A stretch of DNA of 64,000 nucleotides, from NCBI GenBank assembly GCA_033765345.1, contig JANRIC010000166.1, positions 15,931 to 79,930 on the forward strand, given 5' to 3'. Each line of letters begins with the position of its first letter. The stretch's first letter is position 1. Below are positions 25,631 to 35,017 of this stretch, piece after piece. Made by a program: the position numbers and the translations under genes. The notes beneath the pieces are model-generated. The model worked only from the letters and a program-made list of their open reading frames with translations, did not search any database and was not told where the DNA came from. This DNA is from JANRIC01 sp033765345. GTDB lineage: Bacteria; Bacteroidota; Bacteroidia; Cytophagales; Microscillaceae.

Positions 25631-27025
25631 ATGCTCCAGGATTATAAAAATATATATTTTGTGGGTATCGGCGGCATAGGCATGAGTGCCCTTGCCCGCT
25701 GGTTTTTGAGGCATCAATTCCAGGTAGCCGGGTATGATCGCACCCCTAGTCCGCTGACGCACAGCCTGCAAGCCGAAGGGATGGACATCCATTATGAAGA
25801 AAATCTGACGCTTATTCCCCCGGATTTTCAGGTACATAACACACTGATTATTTTCACGCCGGCAGTACCCGAAAGCCACGCAGAACTATGCTATTTCAGG
25901 GAACACAACTTCGCCGTGAAAAAACGCGCCGAAGTATTGGGAATGCTCACCCAAGACCATTTTACCATCGCCGTAGCGGGTACACACGGCAAAACTACAA
26001 CCTCCTCGATGATTGCACATATTTTGTACAACTCCCCGAAATCATGCACAGCTTTTTTAGGAGGAATTATGCAGAATTACGACTCGAATCTACTTCTGAA
26101 TCAACACAGTAAGGAGGAAACTTATATAGTAGCTGAAGCAGATGAGTACGACCGTTCTTTCCTGCATTTAAGCCCTAGCATGGCTGTAATCACCTCCACA
26201 GATGCCGATCATTTGGACATTTACGGCGATAAATCTCATGTTCATGCAGCATTTGTTGAATTTGCAAAAAAAATTCGCCAAAATGGTAGAATTTTTCTGA
26301 AAAAAGATTTAGCTTTAAAACATGATATTGGAAATGAGCCGATTACAATAGCCGAATACGCACTAAATGCCGAAGCCGAATACCAGGCCATCCATATCGA
26401 GATTAAAGACGGTGCATTCCATTTTGATGCGTTGTGTCAAGGTGAATTGATTGAAAACTTGGTTTTGTATGTACCAGGCTATCACAATGTAGAAAATGCA
26501 CTCGCAGCTATTGCAGTAAGTCACAGCCTAGGCATCAATGCCGGGCATATTCGAGAGTCATTAAAAACATATCAAGGGGTCAAAAGAAGATTTGAGTACA
26601 TTCTTCGGGAAAATGGACGGATTTTTATAGATGATTACGCCCACCACCCAGAAGAAATCAAGGCTTTCCTAAATTCGGTCAGAGCCTTGTATCCTGATAA
26701 ACAACTGACAGTTATTTTTCAGCCTCATTTGTTTTCCAGAACCCGAGACTTTGCCGATGAATTCGCCCAAAGTCTAAGTATGGCCGACCAACTTATGTTG
26801 CTTCCCATATATCCGGCTCGAGAATTGCCTTTAAAAGGTGTAACCTCGAAACTTATTCTCGATAAAGTAAGTATACAGAAAAAAGGCATTTTTACCAAAG
26901 AAACTTTGCTGGAAAGCCTAAAAAATGAAATTCCAGAGCTAGTGCTGACCATAGGTGCAGGAGATATTTCGGAAATGATATTGACAATCAAAAATATTTT
27001 ACAAACGCCTAGCGCGTCCGTTTGA
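25631..27025 (+). CDS. murC: UDP-N-acetylmuramate--L-alanine ligase
   Basis: 464-aa cytoplasmic ligase that adds L-alanine to UDP-MurNAc, the first peptide step of peptidoglycan synthesis. FVGIGGIGMSALARWF opens the N-terminal nucleotide-binding domain, the ATP loop is AGTHGKTTTSSM, and the C-terminal domain has FIDDYAHHPEEIKAFLNSVRALYPDKQLTVIFQPHLFSRT. It is the first of four consecutive genes murC-ftsQ-ftsA-ftsZ; ftsQ starts 4 bp after its stop. An ATG ten bases upstream is in another frame. murG and ftsW, usual upstream neighbours in this cluster, are missing here and replaced by an unrelated peptidase and a repeat. Confidence 0.95.
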   Translation: MLQDYKNIYFVGIGGIGMSALARWFLRHQFQVAGYDRTPSPLTHSLQAEGMDIHYEENLTLIPPDFQVHNTLIIFTPAVPESHAELCYFREHNFAVKKRAEVLGMLTQDHFTIAVAGTHGKTTTSSMIAHILYNSPKSCTAFLGGIMQNYDSNLLLNQHSKEETYIVAEADEYDRSFLHLSPSMAVITSTDADHLDIYGDKSHVHAAFVEFAKKIRQNGRIFLKKDLALKHDIGNEPITIAEYALNAEAEYQAIHIEIKDGAFHFDALCQGELIENLVLYVPGYHNVENALAAIAVSHSLGINAGHIRESLKTYQGVKRRFEYILRENGRIFIDDYAHHPEEIKAFLNSVRALYPDKQLTVIFQPHLFSRTRDFADEFAQSLSMADQLMLLPIYPARELPLKGVTSKLILDKVSIQKKGIFTKETLLESLKNEIPELVLTIGAGDISEMILTIKNILQTPSASV

Positions 27026-27029
27026 AAAC

Positions 27030-27785
27030 ATGGCATCCAAAGGCAAAATAAAACTTAAAAAAAACGTAAAAATAACATTTGGAATCATCCTGGCTGTGAT
27101 TGCAATTGCATTGGTAGAGTCAATCATCCAGGGTAGACACGTGGGAAATGTACAGATTACCATTAAAAACTATGAAAATAATGCTTTCTTGGACTCTACC
27201 GAAATAAAAAGGCTATTGACGAAAAATAATACCGAAAAATTATCTAACTTTAGCTATCGAGATATATCCATCAAAGGACTCGAGTCTAGAGTAAAAGCCA
27301 ATTTATTTGTCCGAGAATGTGAAATAGCCCGAAATCTTCAGGGAGATTTGTTCGTGGATGTTACCTTAAACCGACCTATTGCCCGGTATATGCGCAAAGG
27401 CAAACCCGACTTCTATCTGGATAGTCTGGGTAATAGAATGCCCACAGTGCAAAAATATACTGCAAAGGTTTTGCTCATAACTTCCAAGAAAAAAAATCTA
27501 CCCGATTTTGAAGGAAAAAATAAAAACTTATTGATTTTACTCAACAAGATTGATCGAGATAAGTTCTTAAAAGCCCAAATTACCCAACTGGACATCAATC
27601 AATACGGTGAAATTACCATGTATCCGCAAATCGGTAGCCAGGTAATAGAATTTGGGAAATGCATCAATCTAAAAGATAAATTAAAAAGACTCAAAATATT
27701 TTATACAAAAATACTTCGTTTGAAAGGCTGGCAAGCTTATAACAAACTAAGCCTGAAGTACGATCATCAAATAATTTGCGAATAA
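27030..27785 (+). CDS. ftsQ: Cell division protein FtsQ
   Basis: 251-aa bitopic inner-membrane protein of the divisome. A basic N-terminus (KGKIKLKKNVK) precedes a single membrane helix (about residues 15-32), then a periplasmic POTRA-like part (NVQITIKNYENNAFLDSTEIKRLL) and a beta domain (ARYMRKGKPDFYLDSLGNRMP). Bacteroidota FtsQ proteins diverge strongly and the call rests on this layout and on position. It follows murC by 4 bp and precedes ftsA by 2 bp, so all are in one operon. Confidence 0.88.
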   Translation: MASKGKIKLKKNVKITFGIILAVIAIALVESIIQGRHVGNVQITIKNYENNAFLDSTEIKRLLTKNNTEKLSNFSYRDISIKGLESRVKANLFVRECEIARNLQGDLFVDVTLNRPIARYMRKGKPDFYLDSLGNRMPTVQKYTAKVLLITSKKKNLPDFEGKNKNLLILLNKIDRDKFLKAQITQLDINQYGEITMYPQIGSQVIEFGKCINLKDKLKRLKIFYTKILRLKGWQAYNKLSLKYDHQIICE

Positions 27786-27787
27786 AT

Positions 27788-29095
27788 ATGCAAAAAGAAA
27801 AAATCGTAGTTGGATTGGATATCGGGAGCACCAAAATTTGTGCCCTCGTCGGAAGAAAAGACAAATTCGGAAAGATAGAAATTCTTGGGATGGGCAAAGC
27901 CGAATCCCACGGCGTAATCCGTGGAGTAGTCACCAATATTGACAAAACCGTCAACGCTATTGCCGAAGCTATTGAAGAAGCCGAAAAGCAATCCGGCATC
28001 GACATCCGCGTGGTCAATGTCGGTATCGCCGGGCAACATATCAAAAGTATTACCCAAAGAGGTAGCATCAACCGCCATACAGATGATGAAATCACCATCG
28101 AGGATGTCAATCGCCTGACCAATGATATGTATCGAACCGTCACTCCTCCAGGAAGTGAAATCATCCACGTAATGCCGCAGGATTATACCGTAGATTTTGA
28201 AACAGGCATCAAAGAACCCGTCGGTATGTCAGGTGTGAGACTTGAAGCCGATTTTAATATCATCACAGCGCAAACCAGTGCCATCAAAAATATCAATCGT
28301 TGTGTCAAAAGAACCGGACTGGAAATCCAGAACCTAATCCTGGAACCCATCGCATCCAGTATGGCCGTACTGACCGACGAAGAAAAAGAAGCCGGTATCG
28401 CTCTCGTAGATATTGGCGGAGGAACTACAGACGTGGCTGTGTTTTATGAAAATATCATCCGTCATACAGCCGTGATTCCTTTTGGAGGGCATATCATCAC
28501 CTCTGATATCAAAGAGGGCTGCCGAATTATGGAGCATCAAGCCGAACGCCTCAAAATCAAATTTGGCAAAGCGATCGGCGATGAAGCCAGTGAAAATGAG
28601 TTTGTCTCTATCCCAGGGCTGAAAAACCGCCCCACCAAAGAGATCTCCATAAAAAACCTAGCCCGAATTATTGAAGCCAGAATGCAGGAAATCATCGAGC
28701 TGGTACATAATGAATTGATCAAATCGGGATATGTAAATAAACTCGTGGGCGGAATCGTAATCACCGGCGGTGGCTCTCAGCTCAAACACTGCCAGAAATT
28801 ATTCCAGTTTATGACTCAAATGGACACCCGCATCGGACACCCCAACGAATATCTGGGGCGCACCAAGGTTGAAATTGCCAAAAGCCCCATGTATGCCACT
28901 ACCGTAGGTCTGGTACTCGCTGGTTTTAGAGCATTGGATGATCGCCACGACCGATATTTGCAAACTCAAAGCCAGGTAAAAAGCCTCAAAACTGAAAAAC
29001 AGTCGGGAGGCAGCAGCTCGGATTTCTTCCGAAAAATTATTGAACGTACCAAGGGCTTATTGATTGATGACTTTGACGACAACAACGAATACTAA
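27788..29095 (+). CDS. ftsA: Cell division protein FtsA
   Basis: 435-aa actin-fold ATPase that tethers FtsZ to the membrane. Phosphate and adenosine motifs are clear: VVGLDIGSTKICALVG (phosphate 1), ALVDIGGGTTDVAVF (phosphate 2) and GGIVITGGGSQLKH (adenosine). The SHMV-like inserted domain lies around residues 85-170. The ending (SSDFFRKIIERTKGLLIDDF) gives an amphipathic helix that can act as membrane anchor. The start ATG at 27788 (MQKEKIVVG) is preferred; an in-frame TTG lies four codons upstream inside ftsQ. ftsZ follows after 38 bp. Confidence 0.95.
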   Translation: MQKEKIVVGLDIGSTKICALVGRKDKFGKIEILGMGKAESHGVIRGVVTNIDKTVNAIAEAIEEAEKQSGIDIRVVNVGIAGQHIKSITQRGSINRHTDDEITIEDVNRLTNDMYRTVTPPGSEIIHVMPQDYTVDFETGIKEPVGMSGVRLEADFNIITAQTSAIKNINRCVKRTGLEIQNLILEPIASSMAVLTDEEKEAGIALVDIGGGTTDVAVFYENIIRHTAVIPFGGHIITSDIKEGCRIMEHQAERLKIKFGKAIGDEASENEFVSIPGLKNRPTKEISIKNLARIIEARMQEIIELVHNELIKSGYVNKLVGGIVITGGGSQLKHCQKLFQFMTQMDTRIGHPNEYLGRTKVEIAKSPMYATTVGLVLAGFRALDDRHDRYLQTQSQVKSLKTEKQSGGSSSDFFRKIIERTKGLLIDDFDDNNEY

Positions 29096-29133
29096 TTTAT
29101 AAAATATTTTTAAAACTCTGACTAGGCTCTTTT

Positions 29134-30606
29134 ATGGAAGATAAAAAATACGAATTTAATGTACCCACCAACCCCAAATCCATCATCAAAGTAATCGGTG
29201 TCGGAGGGGGAGGAAGTAATGCAGTCAGCTATATGTACAATAAAGGTATCAAAGATGTAGAATTTATTGTGTGTAATACCGATGTACAAGCCCTCAACTT
29301 AAGCCCTGTACCCGCAAAACTACAAATCGGTGCCAACCTCACCGAAGGTCTCGGTGCAGGTGCCAACCCCGAGGTAGGTCGTGAAGCTGCCCTCGAAAGC
29401 AGAGAAGAAGTACGCGAATTACTCAGCCATTATACCAAAATGCTTTTTATTACAGCAGGTATGGGCGGAGGCACAGGTACCGGTGGTGCTCCAATTATTG
29501 CCGAAATCGCCCGTGAACTCGGCATCCTGACCGTAGCCATCGTCACCGCTCCTTTTACTTTCGAAGGAAAGAAAAAACGCAAATACGCCGAAGCAGGCGT
29601 GGCTGCCCTCAGAGAAACCTGTGACACCTTGCTTGTCATCTCCAATGATAAACTGCTCGAGATCTATGGCAACCTCAAAATGAGTGAAGCTTTTGCCCAA
29701 GCAGACAATATTTTGACAACTGCCGCCAAAGGTATTGCCGAACTGATCACGGTGCCTCAGTATGTCAACGTGGATTTTGAAGACGTAAAAACGGTCATGC
29801 GTAACTCCGGTGCGGCTGTCATGGGTTCTGCCAAAACCGAAGGGGAAAATCGTGCCCTCCGCGCTGCCCAAGAATCTCTCAACTCGCCTCTACTCAATAG
29901 CAAATCCATCCACGGAGCCAAAAAGATATTGCTTTCTATTATGTCAGGCGAGCGTTCTGAGCTTCAAATGGAAGAATTAACCATGATCACCGAATTCATT
30001 GAAGAGAAAGTGGGGGATGATGCCGATATGATCTTCGGTACAGGTATCGACGCTTCACTCGGTGATAGCATTCAGGTAACGATCATCGCTACCGGATTTG
30101 AAGAAAATTTTAGTATGCTGTCAGAAAATGCAAATCAAAGCAGCAAAAAAATAAGCTCCTATGAAAAACCTGTACAAAAAATAGAACCCAAACAAATACA
30201 AGACGATAACCGCAATTTTGTGTTTGATGTGCATACCCCAAGCAGCAATTATACCGAAAAACCCAAAGAAAAGATTGTCTTTAATTTGGATGATGAGGTC
30301 GAGGGAGACGATGACTTATCTGATGAAGAGAAAGAAATCCTGAACCAAAAATCCGAACTCGACCTGAAAAAAGAGAAATTGAGTAAAATGGCCGATGAAC
30401 GAATCAATAAACTCAAAAAACTCAGCAAAAGCCTGGATACACCCGAAGTCTTAAAAGAGAAAATTGAAGTGCCTGCTTATTTGCGAAGAAATGTAAAACT
30501 GGTTGATCCACCACACTCTTCCGAAAACAATATTTCTCGCTTTAAACTCAATGACGATAACCAAATTTTGGGAAATAATAAGTTCTTTACCGATAAACCC
30601 GACTGA
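29134..30606 (+). CDS. ftsZ: Cell division protein FtsZ
   Basis: 490-aa tubulin-like GTPase forming the division ring. It has IKVIGVGGGGSNAVSYM at the N-terminus, the tubulin signature GGGTGTGGAP near residue 115, and NVDFEDVKTVMRNSGAAVMG in the T7 region. After residue 320 comes a long charged linker, typical for Bacteroidota. The conserved C-terminal peptide is VPAYLRRNVKL rather than at the very end; about 40 further residues rich in N, D and K follow. It is the last gene of the cluster. Repeat sequence begins about 45 bp downstream. Confidence 0.96.
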   Translation: MEDKKYEFNVPTNPKSIIKVIGVGGGGSNAVSYMYNKGIKDVEFIVCNTDVQALNLSPVPAKLQIGANLTEGLGAGANPEVGREAALESREEVRELLSHYTKMLFITAGMGGGTGTGGAPIIAEIARELGILTVAIVTAPFTFEGKKKRKYAEAGVAALRETCDTLLVISNDKLLEIYGNLKMSEAFAQADNILTTAAKGIAELITVPQYVNVDFEDVKTVMRNSGAAVMGSAKTEGENRALRAAQESLNSPLLNSKSIHGAKKILLSIMSGERSELQMEELTMITEFIEEKVGDDADMIFGTGIDASLGDSIQVTIIATGFEENFSMLSENANQSSKKISSYEKPVQKIEPKQIQDDNRNFVFDVHTPSSNYTEKPKEKIVFNLDDEVEGDDDLSDEEKEILNQKSELDLKKEKLSKMADERINKLKKLSKSLDTPEVLKEKIEVPAYLRRNVKLVDPPHSSENNISRFKLNDDNQILGNNKFFTDKPD

Positions 30607-30648
30607 GTTTGTCTACATACCACCTTTTTGAAAGCCGCTCAGTATTGA

Positions 30649-30718
30649 GGTTCTTTATGACTTTACTTGAAGATCAATCTATACAAACGACTAGGTCACC
30701 TCGAGCGACCTAGTCGTT
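30649..30718. repeat. One-ended relative of the 32142 MITE-like element, with hairpin
   Basis: Bases 30649-30690 match the reverse complement of 32202-32243 at about 38 of 42 positions (GGTTCTTTATGA, TTTACTTGAAGAT, ACAAACGAC). Where the other copy has a tight AACGAC-AT-GTCGTT centre, this one has a 12-bp stem (AACGACTAGGTC at 30686-30697, GACCTAGTCGTT at 30707-30718) around a 9-nt loop. The opposite end is not recognisable. It lies downstream of ftsZ and could act as terminator. Confidence 0.65.
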
Positions 30719-30914
30719 GCTTATCTAAGCAATGCCCTAAAATCCTTATCATTCCAAAGCCATTCAAAGTCTATTACACATCGGCATCAAAAACAAAGAT
30801 CTACCAGGCGTTTATCTGAATAAGTAGGAACAAAAAATAATTTTGGACTCCTTTGTAGCATTTTCCTTCCTTCCTTCGTCCTGGCATCAGAAGAATCCAT
30901 AAGTTTTTAATACG

Positions 30915-31397
30915 ATGCTTAAATTGTCATACGCCTTGATTTTATTCGGTTTGGTACAATGCACCTCCAAACTAGATATTAATCCTGAGAAAAATCCCGA
31001 AAATATCCCAAGTGATTATTTTGTATTTGGAAGAGTGGGTGGTTTCTGTGCAGCCCCTTGTGATCGGGTATATAAGATTGAAAATGAGCAGCTTTTTCAA
31101 GACCTGAGCAACTGCCTAATGGCTACTAGTCCTTGCCCCAGTGATTTCAACAAACTGAGTCAGCAAGAGTATGAATCTGTCAAAGACCTCAAAGCGGCTT
31201 TCCCAGGCGAGCTTTTCGGAAAAGAAGACAAAGAAAAATACTGCAAATCCTGCGCTTATGATGGGGTAGATGTTTACGTCGAGTTTTATCATCAGGGACA
31301 AAAAAAGTTTTGGGTGATCAACCCCGACCAATCCAGTCCTCGAGTAAGGGCATTTGTCCGACTTGCTTTTGAAAAACTCCAGGCTTTGGAAGAGTAA
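30915..31397 (+). CDS. Predicted small lipoprotein, unknown function
   Basis: 160 aa. The N-terminus MLKLSYALILFGLVQC has a short hydrophobic core and a lipobox with Cys16. The mature protein has several cysteines (FCAAPCDRVY, NCLMATSPCPS, YCKSCAYDGVD) that may form disulfides in the periplasm, and a C-terminal beta/alpha segment YVEFYHQGQKKFWVI. No family recognised. It stands alone between repeat-rich stretches, preceded by 310 bp holding the hairpin repeat at 30649. Confidence 0.6.
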   Translation: MLKLSYALILFGLVQCTSKLDINPEKNPENIPSDYFVFGRVGGFCAAPCDRVYKIENEQLFQDLSNCLMATSPCPSDFNKLSQQEYESVKDLKAAFPGELFGKEDKEKYCKSCAYDGVDVYVEFYHQGQKKFWVINPDQSSPRVRAFVRLAFEKLQALEE

Positions 31398-31497
31398 ATT
31401 TGTTTTGTTTTATATTAATTTGCATCAAGCAGATTTTCGGGAAGTCTACGAAACTAGATTTTTATCCGGAGATTTGCTTTTTTAATTGTAAAAAAAA

Positions 31498-31686
31498 TTA
31501 CTCTTCAGATTTTTTGAAGCCAAACAATGATAATAAAAACAAAATAAGGAAAAGTACAAACCCAAGGCCTGCGAATGTGATTCTCCAGGTCTCCTGATTT
31601 CCTATGAGTATCTGTACAAAGACATTCCCAGAGATCATTACTGCAATAAATAAAGGAAAATATTTGAAAAGTTTGTTTTGTCTCAT
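31498..31686 (-). CDS. Small two-helix membrane protein
   Basis: 62 aa: basic start (MRQNKLFKY), two hydrophobic segments (about 10-27 and 36-55) and a charged end (FGFKKSEE). It is compatible with a small inner-membrane protein. The ATG is well placed and the frame is clean, but it faces the preceding lipoprotein gene and no family is recognised. Confidence 0.5.
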   Translation of the reverse strand: MRQNKLFKYFPLFIAVMISGNVFVQILIGNQETWRITFAGLGFVLFLILFLLSLFGFKKSEE

Positions 31687-31755
31687 GATTGTACAATTTA
31701 TGATAAAATTTGGAAGAAAAAAAATTCAATTCAATCAATTTTAATATAACAAAAG

Positions 31756-31840
31756 GGTAGTATTAAAGATATAATGCTCAAATAATAAGTCGCCGCCCGG
31801 CTTGGTGTCTTCACCAAGCCTCTGTTGAGCGAAAATATAG
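31756..31840. repeat. Palindromic repeat element, copy 3 of 6 (right end diverged)
   Basis: The left end (GGTAGTATTAAAGAT, TAATGCTCAAATAA) matches the other copies, and the hairpin is GGCTTGGTG (31799-31807), loop TCTT, CACCAAGCC (31812-31820). Relative to copies 1 and 2 one stem pair differs on both arms (T to G, A to C), so pairing is kept. The right terminal repeat is lost. Confidence 0.75.
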
Positions 31841-32360
31841 TGCTAGAATTCTCTGAATACTTAACGATGCGCTAAAAACACGGGAGAACCGATTTTTTTC
31901 TCCGATTTTATTAAGAAAACATAAGAACTTGTTGATGCCTATTTGATATTTAAATGCAAAATCTCCTTCAAAACAGCTTGCACAAGGTGTTTATTATCTC
32001 GCCGCCCGGCTTGGTGTCTTCACCAAGCCTCTGTTGAGCGAAAATATAGTGCTAGAATTCTCTGAATACTTAACGATGCGCTAAAAACACGGGAGAACCG
32101 ATTTTTTTCTCTGATTTTATTAAGAAAACATAAGAACTTGTGGCTCTTTATGAAATTACTTGAAACTTATTTATTTACACACGAAGACTGGCAACGACAT
32201 GTCGTTTGAATAGATTTATCTTCAAGTAAAATCATAAAGAACCGAACTTGTTGATGCCTATTTGATATTTAAATGCAAAATCTCCTTCAAAACTGCCTGC
32301 ACGGTCTGCTTGCTATCTAAAATCTCCTTCAAAACACTTTGCACGAGGTACATCGTATAA
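31790..32360. repeat. 209-bp tandem duplication with 42-bp subrepeats
   Basis: The stretch 31790-31998 is repeated from 31999 onward with few changes; the second copy contains another repeat-element hairpin (copy 4: 32008-32016 with 32021-32029). The second copy is interrupted by the 102-bp element at 32142. Each unit ends in a 42-bp block starting AAAATCTCCTTCAAAAC (31958, 32277 and a third copy at 32319). No coding sequence is evident in 31690-32448. Confidence 0.8.
32142..32243. mobile_element. 102-bp MITE-like insertion with 8-bp target duplication
   Basis: Terminal inverted repeats of about 23 bp (GGCTCTTTATGAAATTACTT against GGTTCTTTATGATTTTACTT) flank a centre with the palindrome AACGACATGTCGTT. 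The element is bordered by GAACTTGT at 32134-32141 and 32244-32251. The upstream tandem copy carries the same host sequence with a single GAACTTGT (31925-31932), the empty site. No coding capacity, so mobilised in trans if at all. Confidence 0.85.
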
Positions 32361-32448
32361 AAAGCTCCATGCAGAACCCTCAGCTCAGTTTATTAGGCAG
32401 AAAAAACGGATTTTTTTAGACCAGGTTGCTATACTTACCCAATCTTCA

Positions 32449-34260
32449 TCAAAGCATCTCCGGCAAAATCACCTGCGAAGGATATTCCTCCGTATGGTAA
32501 ATCTTCAAAACCGGAGCTTTTTCGGGGATCAAAGCAAAATAATCCTTGTCTGCCCCTGAAATAGACACCCTCAAGCGATGCCCCTTTCGAATCAAATAAG
32601 ATACGGGCAAAAGGTCAAATTGTACTTCCATCACTTCGCTTGGCACTACGGGTTTTTTCTGGTTTTTGAGATAAGACCGCACCAGTACGGCATCCTGATA
32701 GATGCCCTGCGTATCAAAAGCCTCCCGATGTATGAGCCGCAATTGCCCTTCGGTGACATAACGAGCCTTTCCTTGGGGGTTGATATCCTCGAGATAAACA
32801 AAGATATGGCCGTCTGTGGCATGGGTAGCAAGGTAGAATTTAACCCAGGGATGCCCCGTAATTTCTGTCTCCTTGTCAAAAGGCGGGCTTAGAAAATGAA
32901 GCAACTTCTCCGAGATTTTTTGCCAGTCTCGGTACAAACGGGGCGTTTTGAGGATGCCTGTCAGGGCGGTGTAGCGGGTGTATTTGCCCGTGCCGAAGCT
33001 GTAATCTACCTGATATGTAGTAAAAACCTCCTGAGAGGAATACTTGGTAGGCGATTCGGGGCTTAGTCCCTGAGAGGCTTGCAGATAATAAGGGATCTTT
33101 TGTGCGCCTGCGGGCGGCCAGGTATCAGATGTTTTCCAGCCTCCGCCCTGCATCGTGAAATAATGCACTGGTTTTTCTTCCAAAAGCCCATTTTCCGTTT
33201 CTTTCAAATAAAAATCAAAAAACTTCATCAGCTCTCCAGGGCGATCAAAAGCTGCCTTTTGTTGTATATCAATGTTGAACCTACCGCCGTGATCCCAGGG
33301 TCCGAGAATGAGCTTTTTATGGGGATGTTTGAGGCTTAAGAATCGTTTGATGGCGGCGTGTTGATAGGTGCCGTCCAGCCAGCCGCTCCAGCTATACACG
33401 GGTACTTGCGATGCATTAATTGCCTCCAGGTGCTGGTGCGGCGAAAAACTGTCCATTTTTTCACGGATGCCAGGGGAAAGTTCATCTCTAAAACTCAGCG
33501 TGCGGGCTTCTGCGGCAATATGGGTGTTTTGAAGGTGATCCTGAAGAGCTTGCGCCAGCTCTTCGGGATCACCTGCCAGACTTACACTTTTAATCAAATG
33601 ACGAAACCAGGAGGATTGCGCTGGTACTTTATTTCGGTCTAATTGCAGGTTGAGAATTTCCCAGTTTTCTACAAACCATTGCAGAAATACCCCTCCCGGG
33701 AATACAATGTCATCATAGACATCAAACAATGAAAACATCGGAACACAAGCCTTCACATTCGGATGCTCGTTGCTAAGGAGAAACTCCGCCGAAGTACCCG
33801 AGTAGGAAATCCCGGTGCAGCCCACTTTTTGATTAGACCAGGGCTGTGCGATAATCCAGTCTACGATTTCAGCTCCATCGCTTACTTCTTTCTGCCACCA
33901 GGGAAACTTCCATTGGCCAAAAGATGCCCCCGTACCTCGTACATCGGCATTGATCCAGGCATAACCGCGCTGTACGAAATAAGTGCGAAGCTGATCTAAG
34001 ACCCGAATATCTAAAGATTTGAAAAAGCCATTCAGTGGAAAAATGAACTCCATCCCTCGCCAGTAGCGAGTCTGATGGAGAATGGTAGGGATTCGGGTCT
34101 GAAGGTTTTTGGGAAGGTATAGATCAAGAGCCAGCTTTACGCCGTCTTGCATGTTCAAATAAAAACTCTTTTTTTGGAAACCAGGATGAGATTTTTGTGG
34201 AGGATAGGGTTTTGGGAACGTCAAGTTTTTGTCGGAGATTTGTTTTTGGGAATGTTGCAT
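32449..34260 (-). CDS. CocE/NonD-type hydrolase (X-Pro dipeptidyl-peptidase S15-like)
   Basis: 603-aa alpha/beta hydrolase. The nucleophile Ser152 lies in VGCTGISYSGTSAEF, the GxSYxG motif of the CocE/S15 group. SWSGWLDGTYQHAAI holds the likely acid, and LILGPWDHGG the histidine. The last 200 residues form the beta jelly-roll typical of the group (VKFYLATHATDGHIFVYLEDI, GHRLRVSISGADKDYF). Enzymes of this family cleave esters, amides or X-Pro dipeptides. No signal peptide is seen. The substrate is unknown. A palindromic repeat element (34296) lies just upstream of its start, and the repeat nest lies downstream. Confidence 0.9.
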   Translation of the reverse strand: MQHSQKQISDKNLTFPKPYPPQKSHPGFQKKSFYLNMQDGVKLALDLYLPKNLQTRIPTILHQTRYWRGMEFIFPLNGFFKSLDIRVLDQLRTYFVQRGYAWINADVRGTGASFGQWKFPWWQKEVSDGAEIVDWIIAQPWSNQKVGCTGISYSGTSAEFLLSNEHPNVKACVPMFSLFDVYDDIVFPGGVFLQWFVENWEILNLQLDRNKVPAQSSWFRHLIKSVSLAGDPEELAQALQDHLQNTHIAAEARTLSFRDELSPGIREKMDSFSPHQHLEAINASQVPVYSWSGWLDGTYQHAAIKRFLSLKHPHKKLILGPWDHGGRFNIDIQQKAAFDRPGELMKFFDFYLKETENGLLEEKPVHYFTMQGGGWKTSDTWPPAGAQKIPYYLQASQGLSPESPTKYSSQEVFTTYQVDYSFGTGKYTRYTALTGILKTPRLYRDWQKISEKLLHFLSPPFDKETEITGHPWVKFYLATHATDGHIFVYLEDINPQGKARYVTEGQLRLIHREAFDTQGIYQDAVLVRSYLKNQKKPVVPSEVMEVQFDLLPVSYLIRKGHRLRVSISGADKDYFALIPEKAPVLKIYHTEEYPSQVILPEML

Positions 34261-34295
34261 GAAATTGTGCTTGGAATTTTATTATTTTTAGTTTT

Positions 34296-34395
34296 GGTAT
34301 TATTAAAGATGTAATGCTCAAATAACAAGTCGCCGTGGGCTGTGCCTTCACAGCCCACTGTTTTGAACGAACAGCATTACTTGTTTAACACTACC
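34296..34395. repeat. Palindromic repeat element, copy 5 of 6
   Basis: 100 bp with both terminal inverted repeats intact. The hairpin differs in sequence but not in shape: GTGGGCTGTG (34335-34344), loop CCTT, CACAGCCCAC (34349-34358), with the flanking CGCC conserved. Confidence 0.85.
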
Positions 34396-35017
34396 ATGGC
34401 TTATAGTGCGCTGAAAAATCTTTAATTGTTACTACTCAGTTTGTAAAAAAGAATAATATTTGCATATTTTTAAAAAAAAGAAAATTTATTTTTAAAATTT
34501 TGGGTTTAACAAAATATAATATGTTTGTGTAATAAGTAAGTTTACACAAACAAAATTATCCAGAAATTTTATTATGATAAAATAAAAAAAATAAAAATTT
34601 TATATCTTAATAATATAAAAAACAAAATTAAATTCTAAAACAAGTACCTGAGTAGTAACTTTTTTTTCTTTAAAACACCTTATGAATAAATATTTTTATG
34701 GTTTTTGTCTAAATCAAACGACACATTTCGGGGTAATCTTACGGGCCAATTTTATGATATACTCTAAAAATAATTATATCTGAAAGTAAGATTAGCCTAT
34801 AAAAACTTTAAACATAAAATCAAAAAAATCGTAGCAAGCTCCTGAATTGATCCTTGTACTGAGCCCACCGCCCAAAACCTAAAAATACGTTTGCTATATC
34901 GTACCCTAAGATTTTTTTTCTTCAAAAAACATTAAATATTCTTTATTTAATCTCATAATTCAGGTTTTTTATTCCTCAAAATTGTCTTAGCTTTCGGTCT
35001 CATTCAAACAATCGAGT
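34396..35017. other. AT-rich intergenic region with an inverted repeat
   Basis: 622 bp without coding character upstream of the glucan phosphorylase-like gene. It contains a perfect 11-bp inverted repeat TGTTTGTGTAA (34522-34532) and TTACACAAACA (34542-34552) with a 9-nt spacer, a possible operator or small terminator. The rest is A/T runs; the promoter of the next gene must lie here. Confidence 0.5.

Noticed and set aside
31958..32360. Possible CRISPR-like 42-bp repeats
   Set aside because: Two of three units are separated only because of the 209-bp duplication and the MITE; spacing is not regular.
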